Below are positions 17,825-26,854 of a stretch of DNA of 35,687 nt, piece by piece; position 1 is the stretch's first letter, and the number at the start of each line of letters is the position of its first letter. The position numbers and the translations under genes are program-made. Under the pieces are notes generated by a model. That model was given only the letters and a program-made list of their open reading frames with translations. It ran no database searches and was not told the origin of the DNA. The DNA is from an uncultured Burkholderiales bacterium (GTDB lineage Bacteria; Pseudomonadota; Gammaproteobacteria; Burkholderiales; Burkholderiaceae_E), in NCBI GenBank assembly GCA_903903975.1, contig CAIVAS010000094.1, forward strand, positions 1-35,687, written 5' to 3'.

Positions 17825-17825
17825 A

Positions 17826-17855
17826 GCGATCCGGGCGCAGAGACGCCCGAATCGC
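17826..17855. terminator. Hairpin between convergent lipoprotein gene and ppsA
   Basis: GCGAT-C-CGGGCG and CGCCCG-A-ATCGC form an 11-bp stem with one mismatch and a six-base loop between the two stop codons. There is no T-run, so it is a weak candidate for a bidirectional terminator. Confidence 0.4.
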
Positions 17856-17869
17856 GGTGCAGCGGCGAC

Positions 17870-20293
17870 TCAGCCGGCCGCGCGGCGTTCGGCCAGCCGT
17901 CTCCAGGTATCGATCACGGTATCGGGGTTGAGCGAGATCGACGCGATGCCCTGATCCATCAGCCATTCGGCCAGATCAGGATGATCTGATGGACCCTGGC
18001 CGCAGATGCCAACATATTTTCCGGCTTGCAGGCAGGCCTTGATCGCGCGCTCGAGCAGGGCCTTGACCGCCGGATCGCGCTCATCGAAGCCCTCGGCGAC
18101 CAGACCCGAGTCGCGGTCGAGCCCAAGGGTGAGCTGCGTGAGATCGTTGGAGCCGATCGAAAAACCGTCAAAGTGCTCGAGGAACTGCTCGGCAAGGATG
18201 GCATTGGACGGGATCTCGCACATCATGATCACGCGCAAGCCGCCGCTGCCGTCAGGGTCGCCGCCCTCGCCGCGCTTCAGACCATTGGCCGCAAGCAGTT
18301 TCACCACTTTTTCGGCCTCGCCCACGGTACGCACGAAAGGCACCATCAGCTCGACGTTGGTCAGGCCCATGACCTCGCGCACCCGCTTCATCGCGCGGCA
18401 CTCCATCTCGAAGCACTCGGCGAAATCTTTCGAGACATAGCGCGATGCACCCCTGAATCCGAGCATCGGATTCTCTTCTTCGGGCTCGTAACGCGAGCCA
18501 CCGATCAGCTTGCGGTATTCATTGGATTTGAAGTCGGAGAGCCTGACGATCACCGTTCGCGGCCAGAACGCGGCTGCGATCGTGGCGATGCCCTCGGAAA
18601 GCTTGTCGACATAGAAGGCGCGCGGGCTTGAATGACCGCGAGCGATGCTCTCGACCGCCTTTTTCAGGTTCGGGTCGACATTCGGATAGTCGAGGATGGC
18701 CTTGGGGTGAACGCCGATGTTGTTGTTGATGATGAATTCGAGGCGCGCCAGACCCACGCCGTGACTGGGCAACTGGGCGAACTCGAAGGCAAGCTGCGGG
18801 TTGCCGACGTTCATCATGATCTTCAGACCGATATCGGGCTGCGCCGCGGTGCTCATCTCGGTGATCTCGGTCTCGAGCATCCCGTCGTAGACGAAACCGG
18901 TATCGCCCTCGGCACACGACACCGTCACCAGGGCACCGTCGCCCAGGCGGTCGGTGGCATCACCACACCCCACCACCGCCGGAATGCCCAGCTCGCGCGC
19001 AATGATCGCCGCGTGACAGGTTCTGCCACCCCGATTGGTGACGATCGCCGAGGCGCGTTTCATCACCGGCTCCCAGTTGGGATCGGTCATGTCGGTGACC
19101 AGCACATCACCCGGCTGCACGCGGGCCATTTCGCTCGCATCGCCAACGACCCGGACCGGGCCTGCGCCGACCTTCTGGCCAATGGCCCGGCCGCTGACCA
19201 GGACATCGGAGGTGGATTTGAGGCGGAACTTGAGCTGACGCCCTTCTGCCGCCATCGACTTCACCGTCTCGGGACGGGCCTGCAGGATGTAGAGCTTGCC
19301 GTCGAGACCATCGCGGCCCCACTCGATATCCATCGGACGGCCATAGTGCTTCTCGATGATCACCGCATAGCGAGCCAGCTCGATCACCTCATCGTCGGTG
19401 AGCGAATAGCGGGTGCGCAATTCGACCGGGGTATCGACGATCCGGACCGCGGGGCCCTGCCCTTGCCCGCCTTCAGACAAATTGCCGAACTCCATCTTGA
19501 CCAGCTTGGAGCCAAGCTGGCGGCGGATGATCGGCAGCTTGCCGGCGGCAAGCATCGGCTTGTGCACATAGAACTCATCAGGATTGACCGCGCCCTGCAC
19601 CACGGTCTCGCCCAGACCCCAGGCACTGGTGATCAGGACGGCATTCGGAAACCCCGACTCGGTATCAATCGTGAACATCACGCCCGAGGCGCCGAGGTCG
19701 CTGCGCACCATGCGCTGCACACCGACCGACAGCGCGACATCGGCATGGGCAAAGCCCTTGTGGACCCGGTAGGAAATCGCCCTGTCGTTATAGAGCGAAG
19801 CAAAGACATGACGCAGGCGATCGAGCACCGCATCGATGCCGACCACATTCAGAAAGGTCTCCTGCTGGCCGGCAAAGGAGGCATCCGGCAGGTCTTCAGC
19901 GGTCGCGGAAGACCGGACTGCAACTGATATTTCACCTGAGGATGTTATTTCAAGCGACTGATAATATTCTTTTATTTCTTTTTCAAGACGCGCGGGCAGC
20001 GGTGCCTCGACCACCCATTTCCGGATATCGGCGCCGCACTGCTCCAGCGCCTTCACATCGTCGACATCGAGGCCATCCAGGCGAGCGCGAATCCGTTCGA
20101 CCAGATTGTTCTCAGCAAGAAAGTCGTTGAAGGCCAGCGCGGTGGTCGCGAAGCCGCCGGGCACGCGCACACCCGCGCCGGCAAGTTGGCTGATCAGTTC
20201 GCCAAGCGATGCGTTCTTGCCGCCGACCGATTCGACATCGGTCATGCGCAAGGCATCGAGCGAAACGACGTAGCGTCCGTCGTGATTGTTCAT
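17870..20293 (-). CDS. ppsA: Phosphoenolpyruvate synthase
   Basis: The 807-residue enzyme makes PEP from pyruvate and ATP for gluconeogenesis. The N-terminal ATP-binding domain (1-345) has '[20 protein letters not shown]' at 126-145. The central swivel domain carries the phospho-histidine H427 in GGRTCHAAI, with T425 two residues before it, the threonine that the PEP synthase regulatory protein phosphorylates in the family. The C-terminal PEP/pyruvate barrel ends with the '[11 protein letters not shown]' motif containing the catalytic Cys. The ATG at 20293 is the family start; the frame stays open upstream but runs over the divergent ppsR gene. Codons 103-125 form an unusually AT-rich patch. 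Confidence 0.97.
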   Translation of the reverse strand: MNNHDGRYVVSLDALRMTDVESVGGKNASLGELISQLAGAGVRVPGGFATTALAFNDFLAENNLVERIRARLDGLDVDDVKALEQCGADIRKWVVEAPLPARLEKEIKEYYQSLEITSSGEISVAVRSSATAEDLPDASFAGQQETFLNVVGIDAVLDRLRHVFASLYNDRAISYRVHKGFAHADVALSVGVQRMVRSDLGASGVMFTIDTESGFPNAVLITSAWGLGETVVQGAVNPDEFYVHKPMLAAGKLPIIRRQLGSKLVKMEFGNLSEGGQGQGPAVRIVDTPVELRTRYSLTDDEVIELARYAVIIEKHYGRPMDIEWGRDGLDGKLYILQARPETVKSMAAEGRQLKFRLKSTSDVLVSGRAIGQKVGAGPVRVVGDASEMARVQPGDVLVTDMTDPNWEPVMKRASAIVTNRGGRTCHAAIIARELGIPAVVGCGDATDRLGDGALVTVSCAEGDTGFVYDGMLETEITEMSTAAQPDIGLKIMMNVGNPQLAFEFAQLPSHGVGLARLEFIINNNIGVHPKAILDYPNVDPNLKKAVESIARGHSSPRAFYVDKLSEGIATIAAAFWPRTVIVRLSDFKSNEYRKLIGGSRYEPEEENPMLGFRGASRYVSKDFAECFEMECRAMKRVREVMGLTNVELMVPFVRTVGEAEKVVKLLAANGLKRGEGGDPDGSGGLRVIMMCEIPSNAILAEQFLEHFDGFSIGSNDLTQLTLGLDRDSGLVAEGFDERDPAVKALLERAIKACLQAGKYVGICGQGPSDHPDLAEWLMDQGIASISLNPDTVIDTWRRLAERRAAG

Positions 20294-20434
20294 GGGAGTT
20301 TCCTGGAGGGTTTGAAATTGGAGAGAGCGCTGTAGTCGTACCGCGACGTCCCGAGGGCTGGGAAACGCTACGACTGCAACACTCGAGCGCCTTCCAGCCC
20401 GATAATCGACCGATTCTACTTCGCCGAGATCTGA

Positions 20435-21265
20435 ATGCCTGATTCCACGACGAGCGTTCCGGAGCGCACCGCCTTTTTCGTGTCCGACGGCACCGGCATC
20501 ACCGCCGAGACCTTCGGGCATTCGATCCTCTCGCAGTTCGAAGGATTGCGCTTGCGCCAGGTCAGGCTTCCCTTCATCGACGAGCTGACCAAGGCCGAAG
20601 ACGCGGTCGAGCGCATCAACCAGCAGGGCATCGTCGACGGCAGTCGCCCGATCGTCTTCAGCACGCTGGTCAATCCGCGAATCAATGCGATCGTACGAAC
20701 CGCCAATGCGATGTTCATGGACCTGATCGCCGCGTTCGTCGAACCGCTGGAAGCCGAATTCGGCATCAAGTCGACCCACACGATCGGACGATTCCACTCG
20801 GTCGCCGAGTCGGAGACCTACAAGAAGCGCATCGAAGCCATTCATTTTTCGATGTCACACGATGACGGCCAGATGCACAAGGAACTCGATCAATCAGATG
20901 TCATCCTGGTGGGGGTTTCCCGTTCGGGCAAGACGCCGACCAGTCTTTACCTGGCGGTGCAGCATGGGGTGAAAGCCGCCAATTACCCGCTGATCCCGGA
21001 TGACTTCGATCGCGGCAAGCTGCCGGCCGAACTCTATCGCTACAAATCGAAGCTCTTCGGACTGACGATTTCGCCCGAGCGCCTGGCCGAGGTCCGCAAC
21101 GAACGGCGCCCCGGCAGTCGCTATGCGGCGCTCGAGACCTGCCGCACCGAAGTCAATCAGGCCGAAGCGATGATGCGGCGCGAGAACATTCCCTGGCTGT
21201 CCTCGACCACCAAGTCGATCGAGGAAATCGCGACCACGGTAATGACCCTGCTCGAGCAGCAGTAA
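20435..21265 (+). CDS. ppsR: PEP synthase regulatory protein (kinase and pyrophosphorylase)
   Basis: The 276-residue DUF299-family enzyme uses ADP to phosphorylate, and phosphate to dephosphorylate, the threonine next to the catalytic histidine of PEP synthase, switching it off or on. The start '[20 protein letters not shown]' at 12-31 and the P-loop GVSRSGKTP at 160-168 are the family signatures. It is transcribed divergently from its target ppsA across 141 bp, the common arrangement. Its TAA stop is directly followed by the stop triplet of the convergent methyltransferase gene, with no spacer. Confidence 0.96.
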   Translation: MPDSTTSVPERTAFFVSDGTGITAETFGHSILSQFEGLRLRQVRLPFIDELTKAEDAVERINQQGIVDGSRPIVFSTLVNPRINAIVRTANAMFMDLIAAFVEPLEAEFGIKSTHTIGRFHSVAESETYKKRIEAIHFSMSHDDGQMHKELDQSDVILVGVSRSGKTPTSLYLAVQHGVKAANYPLIPDDFDRGKLPAELYRYKSKLFGLTISPERLAEVRNERRPGSRYAALETCRTEVNQAEAMMRRENIPWLSSTTKSIEEIATTVMTLLEQQ

Positions 21266-22060
21266 TCAGTCGAGCAGGCCGCGCTGGCGGCGCTGCTCAA
21301 ACAGGCACAATGCGCCGGCTGCGGCCACATTCAAGGACTCGACGCCGGCGGCCTGGGGGATCCTGACCCAGCGGTCGGTGTCGGCGGCAACCGGTGCGCT
21401 GATGCCATCGCCTTCGCTGCCCAGCAGCCACAGGCAGGGCGCGCGCAGTTCGCTGCGATAGAGCGATTCGGCCTGACTTGCCCGGGTGCCGATTGCTTCG
21501 ATTCGAAGACGCTCATGCACCGCAGGCCAGGCGACCGCCTCGTGGATCGACAGATGAAAATGCGCCCCCATCCCGGCTCGCAGCACCTTGGGCGACCAGC
21601 ACCAGGCGGTGCCCGGCGCGGTGAACACCGTCTTGACGCCTGCCGCCGCGCAGGTCCGCAGCAAGGTGCCGACATTGCCCGGATCCTGCAGTCGATCGAG
21701 ATAGACCGCATCAAGCTCGATGGTCTCGGGCAAGGTCGGATTGGGTGTCTCGACGATGAAGGCGATGCCGACGCCCTGCGCAAGGGTGGAAAAACCGGCA
21801 AAGAGCGCGTCGGCAACGATGGCGGGGACGACCCGGTGCTGGGTCAGTAGTTCAGTCACCTCAGTGTGTGCGACGCCGGACTCGCTGACGATCGATGACA
21901 GCGGTGACCCGTGTCGCTGCAGATAGGCCTCACACAGGTGAATGCCTTCGAGCACCGAGCGACCAAGGCGACGACGCTCGCGCGCCGATCCTGACAGATC
22001 GACAAACTCGCGATACAGCGGGTTGTCGCGAGAGCTGATTCGCCGCGCACCCCCGGTCAT
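21266..22060 (-). CDS. TrmH/SpoU-family RNA 2'-O-methyltransferase
   Basis: The 264-residue enzyme belongs to the knotted SPOUT methyltransferases that methylate ribose 2'-OH in tRNA or rRNA with S-adenosylmethionine. An N-terminal substrate-binding segment (1-105) precedes the SpoU domain, where motif 1 '[14 protein letters not shown]', motif 2 '[12 protein letters not shown]' and motif 3 '[20 protein letters not shown]' are all present. The exact nucleotide target cannot be assigned. The ATG at 22060 overlaps the rnhB stop as ATGA, which favours it over an upstream codon at 22111. It is the last gene of the leftward lpx cluster. Confidence 0.92.
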   Translation of the reverse strand: MTGGARRISSRDNPLYREFVDLSGSARERRRLGRSVLEGIHLCEAYLQRHGSPLSSIVSESGVAHTEVTELLTQHRVVPAIVADALFAGFSTLAQGVGIAFIVETPNPTLPETIELDAVYLDRLQDPGNVGTLLRTCAAAGVKTVFTAPGTAWCWSPKVLRAGMGAHFHLSIHEAVAWPAVHERLRIEAIGTRASQAESLYRSELRAPCLWLLGSEGDGISAPVAADTDRWVRIPQAAGVESLNVAAAGALCLFEQRRQRGLLD

Positions 22061-22704
22061 GAGGACAGGACCTCGCGAACCGGGGAGAAACTGCGACGAT
22101 GCGCGCTGCACGGACCATGGCGCTTGAGCGACTCGAGATGCAGCGCCGTGCCGTAGCCCTTGTGCCGGTCAAAGCCGTACTCGGGGTGAAGGCTGTGCAG
22201 CAACAGCATCAGCCGGTCGCGTTCGACTTTGGCCACGATTGAGGCGGCCGAGATGCAGGACTCGGTGGCATCGCCGCCGACAATCAGCTCGACGCCGCAC
22301 GCCAGACGCGGCGCCTGATTGCCATCGACCCGCGCCAGAGTCGGCACCACAGGCAATGCCTCGACCGCGCGGCGCATCGCCAGCAGCGACGCCTGCAGAA
22401 TATTGAGCTGGTCGATCTCGTCGACACTCGCCTGCCCGATTGCCCATCCGATTGAACATTCACGGATGACGATCGCAAGGGCCTCCCGACGGGCTTGCGA
22501 TAACTTCTTGGAGTCGCGCAGCCCGTCAATCGCACGCATCGGGTCGAGAATGACCGCAGCGGCCACGACCGGCCCGGCCAGCGGCCCGCGGCCCGCCTCA
22601 TCGACACCACAGACAAGCCGCGTATCGAAGGCCAGCGACAGTCCGCTCTGGCCGCTCTCGCCCCGGCGTCCTGTCGCGCGCAGGCTGTCGCTGGCGCGAT
22701 TCAT
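22057..22704 (-). CDS. rnhB: Ribonuclease HII
   Basis: The 215-residue enzyme cuts RNA in RNA-DNA hybrids and removes single ribonucleotides from DNA. The N-terminal motif '[20 protein letters not shown]' holds the first two catalytic acids (D, E of DEAGRG). 'RDSKKLSQ' and, later, 'SIVAKVERD' are further family motifs with the remaining acids. The ATG at 22704 overlaps the lpxB stop as ATGA. It follows lpxB and precedes the methyltransferase gene, the usual order in many proteobacteria. Residues 1-25 before the conserved core are variable. Confidence 0.96.
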   Translation of the reverse strand: MNRASDSLRATGRRGESGQSGLSLAFDTRLVCGVDEAGRGPLAGPVVAAAVILDPMRAIDGLRDSKKLSQARREALAIVIRECSIGWAIGQASVDEIDQLNILQASLLAMRRAVEALPVVPTLARVDGNQAPRLACGVELIVGGDATESCISAASIVAKVERDRLMLLLHSLHPEYGFDRHKGYGTALHLESLKRHGPCSAHRRSFSPVREVLSS

Positions 22705-23891
22705 CAGCGGCGGCCCGCGCGCGCGTCGCGCATCGAGAGCAAGGCCTGGGCCGCGCGCGTGGCGGTATCGCAGCGAAGGCTGTCGTGCAGTTCGGCAAAG
22801 CGCTGCTGGAGGCTGGCTGTCATCGACGGATCGTCGAGTTGGGCCAGCAGCGCCGCACCCATCGCTTCGGGGGTCGCAGCCGCCTGGACGAACTCGGGCA
22901 CCACCCAGTCCTTGCACAGGATGTTGGGCAGTCCGATCCAGGGCAGATAGCCCATCCGGCGCATGATCTGGTAACTCGCCCAGGCCATCTTGTAGGCGAT
23001 CACCATCGGCTTTCGAAAGAGGGCCACCTCGAGGGTCGCAGTGCCACTGGCGACCAGCACTGCGTCGGCTGCAGCAATCGCCTCATGCGAATGGCCCATG
23101 ACCAGGCGGCAATCGGTGCCGTCGGGCAGTGCGCTGCCTGCCAGCAGACCCCGCAGACGCGCGAAGAGTCGCTCGGTGGCCGCCGGCACGACGAAGATCA
23201 GATCAGGCCGACGCTGCGCCAGCCAGGCGATGGTCCGCACGAAGGTCGGTGCGATGTAGGTGATCTCGCCGCCCCGGCTGCCGGGCATCACCGTCACGAT
23301 CTGTCGCCCGGGCGGCAGGCCAAGTCGGACGCGGGCACCCTCGACATCGGCCTGCAGGGGAATCGCGTCGGCAAGCGGATGGCCGACATAGGTCGCGGCA
23401 ATCCCGGCATCGTCGTAAATCTTCTTTTCAAATGGAAAGACCAGCAGCATGTGGTCGACCGACTCACGGATGGCATCGATCCGCCCACCGCGCCAGGCCC
23501 AGATCGACGGGCCGATAAAATGCGCCACCTTGACGCCCGATTGACGCAGCGAACGCTCCAGCCCGAGGTTGAAGTCGGGCGCATCAACGCCCACAAACAC
23601 CTCCGGTCGCCACTGCAGCAACCGGCCTCGCAACTGCGCGCGCATCGAACGCAGACGCGGATATTCGCGCACCACCTCGGCATAGCCCCGAACCGCCAGC
23701 GCCTCGCAATGCCACCAGGGATCAAAGCCCTGCTCGATCATCGCCGGCCCACCGATCCCCCTGGACTGCAGCAGGCTCGGATCACCGAGCTCATGCTTGA
23801 GGCCGCTGAGCACGGCTGCGGCCAGCAGGTCCCCGGAGGTCTCGCCGGCGACCATCCCGAGGCTGAATGCAGCGGCCGGGCTTGCGGTCAC
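22704..23891 (-). CDS. lpxB: Lipid-A-disaccharide synthase
   Basis: The 395-residue membrane-associated glycosyltransferase (GT19) joins UDP-diacylglucosamine and lipid X to the lipid A disaccharide. '[20 protein letters not shown]' marks the N-terminal Rossmann half, '[20 protein letters not shown]' the middle and '[20 protein letters not shown]' the sugar-nucleotide binding part. The start is a GTG at 23891, which puts 12 residues before VAGE as in the family and leaves 31 bases after lpxA. A TTG at 23954 would overlap lpxA by 32 bases, and an ATG at 23855 would cut the first strand. Its stop overlaps the rnhB ATG. Confidence 0.95.
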   Translation of the reverse strand: MTASPAAAFSLGMVAGETSGDLLAAAVLSGLKHELGDPSLLQSRGIGGPAMIEQGFDPWWHCEALAVRGYAEVVREYPRLRSMRAQLRGRLLQWRPEVFVGVDAPDFNLGLERSLRQSGVKVAHFIGPSIWAWRGGRIDAIRESVDHMLLVFPFEKKIYDDAGIAATYVGHPLADAIPLQADVEGARVRLGLPPGRQIVTVMPGSRGGEITYIAPTFVRTIAWLAQRRPDLIFVVPAATERLFARLRGLLAGSALPDGTDCRLVMGHSHEAIAAADAVLVASGTATLEVALFRKPMVIAYKMAWASYQIMRRMGYLPWIGLPNILCKDWVVPEFVQAAATPEAMGAALLAQLDDPSMTASLQQRFAELHDSLRCDTATRAAQALLSMRDARAGRR

Positions 23892-23922
23892 GCTGCGGCC
23901 ACTCGTGGTGCGCAAACAGTCA

Positions 23923-24726
23923 TCAGCGGACGATGCCGCGGCTGACCTTGGCAAGAAAATCGCTCAGCAGGCGCAGGGCATCGGCCGACGCACCGGCGGG
24001 CGTCGCGCTCAAGGCCTCAAGCTCGGCGTCGAGTTGCGATCTGGCTTGCTGCAAGGTCAGCTCAGACCGATAGACCGTCTTGTAGGCCTGCTTGAGGACC
24101 TGAATCGTCTCGGCATCGAAGCCGCGCCGACGCAGACCTTCGGTGTTCAGGCCGTGGGCCGCGGCGGTGTTGCCCGAGGCCATCACGAAGGGCGGAATAT
24201 CGTGAAGCACGACCGTGCCGACGCCGGTCATGGCGTGCGCGCCAATCTTGCAGAACTGGTGGACGCCGGTATAGCCGCCCAGAATGACCCAGTCGCCGAT
24301 ATGAACATGACCGGCGAGATTGACGGTATTGGCGAGGATGGTGTGATCGCCAACGACGCAGTCGTGTGCAATATGCACATAGGCCATCAACCAGTTGTCG
24401 CTGCCGATGCGGGTGACATGGGCGTCCTGAACGGTGCCCCGATTGACGGTCACGAATTCGCGAAAGGTATTGCCATCGCCGATCTCGAGGCGGGTCGGCT
24501 CACCCCGGTATTTCTTGTCCTGAGGCGCGCCGCCGATCACCGCGTGCGCATGGATGCGATTGTCGCGACCGATGCGCGACGGTCCTTCCAGAATGGCGTG
24601 AGGGCCGATGCGGGTTCCGGCACCGACTTCGACACCCGCGCCGATCACCGCGAAAGGGCCGACCTCGACATCGTCATCAAGGCTCGCGGCAGGATCGACC
24701 AGCGCGCTAGGATGAATCGTCGCCAT
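23923..24726 (-). CDS. lpxA: UDP-N-acetylglucosamine acyltransferase
   Basis: The 267-residue cytoplasmic enzyme carries out the first step of lipid A synthesis, moving a 3-hydroxyacyl chain from ACP to UDP-GlcNAc. Residues 1-190 form a left-handed beta-helix of hexapeptide repeats, visible as many I/V-G-x-x motifs. The catalytic base is H121 in 'AHDCVVGDH'; 'GGAPQDKKYRGEPTRLEIGD' is another family hallmark. The C-terminal helices (about 195-267) contact ACP. The gene begins four bases after the fabZ stop. Confidence 0.98.
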   Translation of the reverse strand: MATIHPSALVDPAASLDDDVEVGPFAVIGAGVEVGAGTRIGPHAILEGPSRIGRDNRIHAHAVIGGAPQDKKYRGEPTRLEIGDGNTFREFVTVNRGTVQDAHVTRIGSDNWLMAYVHIAHDCVVGDHTILANTVNLAGHVHIGDWVILGGYTGVHQFCKIGAHAMTGVGTVVLHDIPPFVMASGNTAAAHGLNTEGLRRRGFDAETIQVLKQAYKTVYRSELTLQQARSQLDAELEALSATPAGASADALRLLSDFLAKVSRGIVR

Positions 24727-24730
24727 GATG

Positions 24731-25216
24731 TCAGGCGCCCGGGGTCGGCGTGGTCCCGAGGCGCTGGGGCGGCTCGACGTCGCGCAGCGTGCACATCAGT
24801 TCGGCCTCGGCCGCGACCGCGCCATCGACCGTCGCCACGCCGCGAAATTTCGAGATCGATTTGGCAAATCGAAGAATCTCGACCTCCAGACGCAACTGAT
24901 CGCCCGGCACAACCGGCCGCTTGAATCGCGCGCCATCGATGCCGACGAAATAGAACACCGACGTCGCATCCGATCGGCGACCCAGCGTCTCGAACGACAG
25001 GATTCCTGCGGCCTGGGCAAGCGCTTCGATCATCAGCACACCCGGCATCACCGGCAGGTGCGGGAAATGGCCGACAAAGTAGGGTTCGTTGATCGTCACA
25101 TTCTTGATCGCCACAATTCGCTTGCCATGCTCGAGTTCGAGCACTCGGTCGACCAGCAGAAAGGGATAACGGTGCGGCAGATATTCCATGATGCCGCGGA
25201 TGTCGATCGGGTTCAT
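24731..25216 (-). CDS. fabZ: 3-hydroxyacyl-ACP dehydratase
   Basis: The 161-residue hot-dog-fold enzyme removes water from 3-hydroxyacyl-ACP in fatty acid elongation. Catalytic H50 and E64 are in '[20 protein letters not shown]'; '[13 protein letters not shown]' at 13-25 is also typical. It competes with LpxA and LpxD for the same hydroxyacyl-ACP, which explains its place between them. Its ATG overlaps the lpxD stop as ATGA. The C-terminal tail (about 148-161) is rich in Pro and Thr and is longer than in E. coli FabZ. Confidence 0.98.
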   Translation of the reverse strand: MNPIDIRGIMEYLPHRYPFLLVDRVLELEHGKRIVAIKNVTINEPYFVGHFPHLPVMPGVLMIEALAQAAGILSFETLGRRSDATSVFYFVGIDGARFKRPVVPGDQLRLEVEILRFAKSISKFRGVATVDGAVAAEAELMCTLRDVEPPQRLGTTPTPGA

Positions 25217-26295
25217 TCAGGATCCTTGGTGAGGCCGACCTTCGAGGCCAGCGCTCGCAGACGCTGGCGCAACTGCGGCAGCTGTTTGAGGGTCGCAGCG
25301 GTTCTTTCCCACTGCGTATGAGTCTGAAGCGGCCAGGCGCCGGTATAGAAACCCGGCTCGGTCACCGATCGTTCGACCAGCGACATGCCGCCGATGATCG
25401 CGCCGTCGCAGATATCGATATGACCGGCGACCCCGACCCCACCGCCGATCATGCAGCGCTGCCCAATCACGGCGCTGCCGGCAATGCCGACGCATCCGGC
25501 AATCGCAGTGTGCTCGCCGATTCGAACGTTGTGGCCGATCTGAACAAGGTTGTCGATCTTGCAGCCATTGCCGATGATCGTGTCATCGAGCGCACCGCGA
25601 TCGACCGCACAGTTGGCGCCAATCTCGACATCATCGCCAATCAGCACCGAGCCGAGCTGCGCGATCTTGATCCAACCGCCGGGTGACGGCGCAAATCCGA
25701 ATCCATCAGCACCGATGACGGTACTTGCATGAATCAGCGCGCGCTGGCCGATGCGAACCCCATCGTAGAGCGTGACACCGGGATGCAGGACCGATCGCTC
25801 GCCCACGCTGGCATTGGCGCCGATCGCACAGCCGGCGCCAATCCGGCAATGTGCTCCGATCGACGCGCCGGCGCCGATCGTCACACCCGGGCCGATCTGC
25901 ACGCCCTCCCCGATCAGTGCCGAATCGGCGATGTGGGCGCTCGGATCGATCGCTTGCGCAGCCATTGAATGCGAGGCTGCTGCGGCATTCGCAAGCTGAC
26001 TGGCCATCCATTGCGACAGTCGTGCATAGGCCAGATAAGGGTCCGCGACCAGAATCCGTGCAACCCCGGCTGAAAGCAGCGACTCGAGTTCAGGCGACAC
26101 GATCACGGCTGCTGCCTGGCTCGCCGCCGCTGCACGGGCGTGACGGCGACCCGACAGAAAAACAATGCTGCGTGCATCGGCCGATTCGAGCGACGCCAGG
26201 CGGGTGATCAGGCAGGCGCCCTCGCCTCGAACCTCACCACCGATCAGTTCGGCAATGGTGTTCACCGACACCGGCACAGGCAGCGGCGGATGCAC
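25213..26295 (-). CDS. lpxD: UDP-3-O-acylglucosamine N-acyltransferase
   Basis: The 360-residue enzyme adds the N-linked hydroxyacyl chain in the third step of lipid A synthesis. An N-terminal uridine-binding domain (1-115) precedes a left-handed beta-helix (about 118-330) with long runs of hexapeptide repeats. Catalytic H255 lies in '[13 protein letters not shown]'; '[20 protein letters not shown]' is a further family motif. The start is GTG at 26295, supported by an AGAGG element at the end of ompH; no ATG is available nearby. The gene follows ompH by 10 bases and overlaps fabZ by four. Confidence 0.96.
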   Translation of the reverse strand: MHPPLPVPVSVNTIAELIGGEVRGEGACLITRLASLESADARSIVFLSGRRHARAAAASQAAAVIVSPELESLLSAGVARILVADPYLAYARLSQWMASQLANAAAASHSMAAQAIDPSAHIADSALIGEGVQIGPGVTIGAGASIGAHCRIGAGCAIGANASVGERSVLHPGVTLYDGVRIGQRALIHASTVIGADGFGFAPSPGGWIKIAQLGSVLIGDDVEIGANCAVDRGALDDTIIGNGCKIDNLVQIGHNVRIGEHTAIAGCVGIAGSAVIGQRCMIGGGVGVAGHIDICDGAIIGGMSLVERSVTEPGFYTGAWPLQTHTQWERTAATLKQLPQLRQRLRALASKVGLTKDPE

Positions 26296-26305
26296 TCGAT
26301 GCCCT

Positions 26306-26854
26306 CTATTTGGCAGCGTTGAGGGTACGCAGCACCTTCTCGGTCAGATCGATGCGCGCCGAAGCAAACACCGACTCCTGGAGGATCAGGTCGTACTTTT
26401 CCTGCTCGGCGATCTGCTTGATGACGCGATTGGCACGCTCGACGACTGAGGCGAGTTCCTCATTGCGACGCTGGTTGAGGTCCTCGCGGAACTCGCGCTG
26501 CTTGCGCTGAAACTCCTTGTCGAGATCGGCGAACTCCCGCTGCCGGCGCAGGCGGTCGGCGTCTGGCGTCACGGCGGCCTCGCGATCAAGGCGCTCCGAC
26601 ATCTGCTTGAGCCGAGCACCCATTTCCTGCATTTCCTTGTCACGCCGGGAGAATTCCTGTTCGAGCTTTTGCTGCGCCGATTTGGCGATGTTCGCTTCTC
26701 GAAGGATGCGCTCGGTATTGACGAAACCGATGCGGGGGATGTCCTGGGCCGAGACAGCGCCGGCCATCAGGACACCCAGTGCAAGCACTGTCAATCTGAG
26801 CCAGCGCCAGCCGAAAAGCATCCGAGGACTCTCAAACATATCGCGACGCCTCAT
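26306..26854 (-). CDS. ompH: OmpH/Skp-family periplasmic chaperone
   Basis: The protein (182 residues from the ATG at 26854) holds unfolded outer-membrane proteins in the periplasm and passes them to the Bam complex. A signal peptide (cleavage after VSA, about residue 36) is followed by '[20 protein letters not shown]', the Skp start, and long charged helices (about 60-160) that form the tentacles. The start is uncertain: 26854 overlaps the bamA stop as ATGA, 26839 has a GAGG at fair spacing, and 26821 gives the most usual signal peptide. It lies between bamA and lpxD as in most proteobacteria. Confidence 0.92.
   Translation of the reverse strand: MRRRDMFESPRMLFGWRWLRLTVLALGVLMAGAVSAQDIPRIGFVNTERILREANIAKSAQQKLEQEFSRRDKEMQEMGARLKQMSERLDREAAVTPDADRLRRQREFADLDKEFQRKQREFREDLNQRRNEELASVVERANRVIKQIAEQEKYDLILQESVFASARIDLTEKVLRTLNAAK

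Noticed and set aside
17870-20845. ppsA frame open for 184 further codons upstream
   Set aside because: The extension runs over ppsR and its promoter, and the family start is at 20293.
23892-23954. TTG start for lpxB overlapping lpxA
   Set aside because: It adds residues not seen in the family and has no ribosome-binding site; GTG at 23891 fits better.
25700-25960. Repetitive GCGCCGATC-like DNA
   Set aside because: The periodic text comes from the hexapeptide repeats of LpxD and is coding, not a DNA repeat array.
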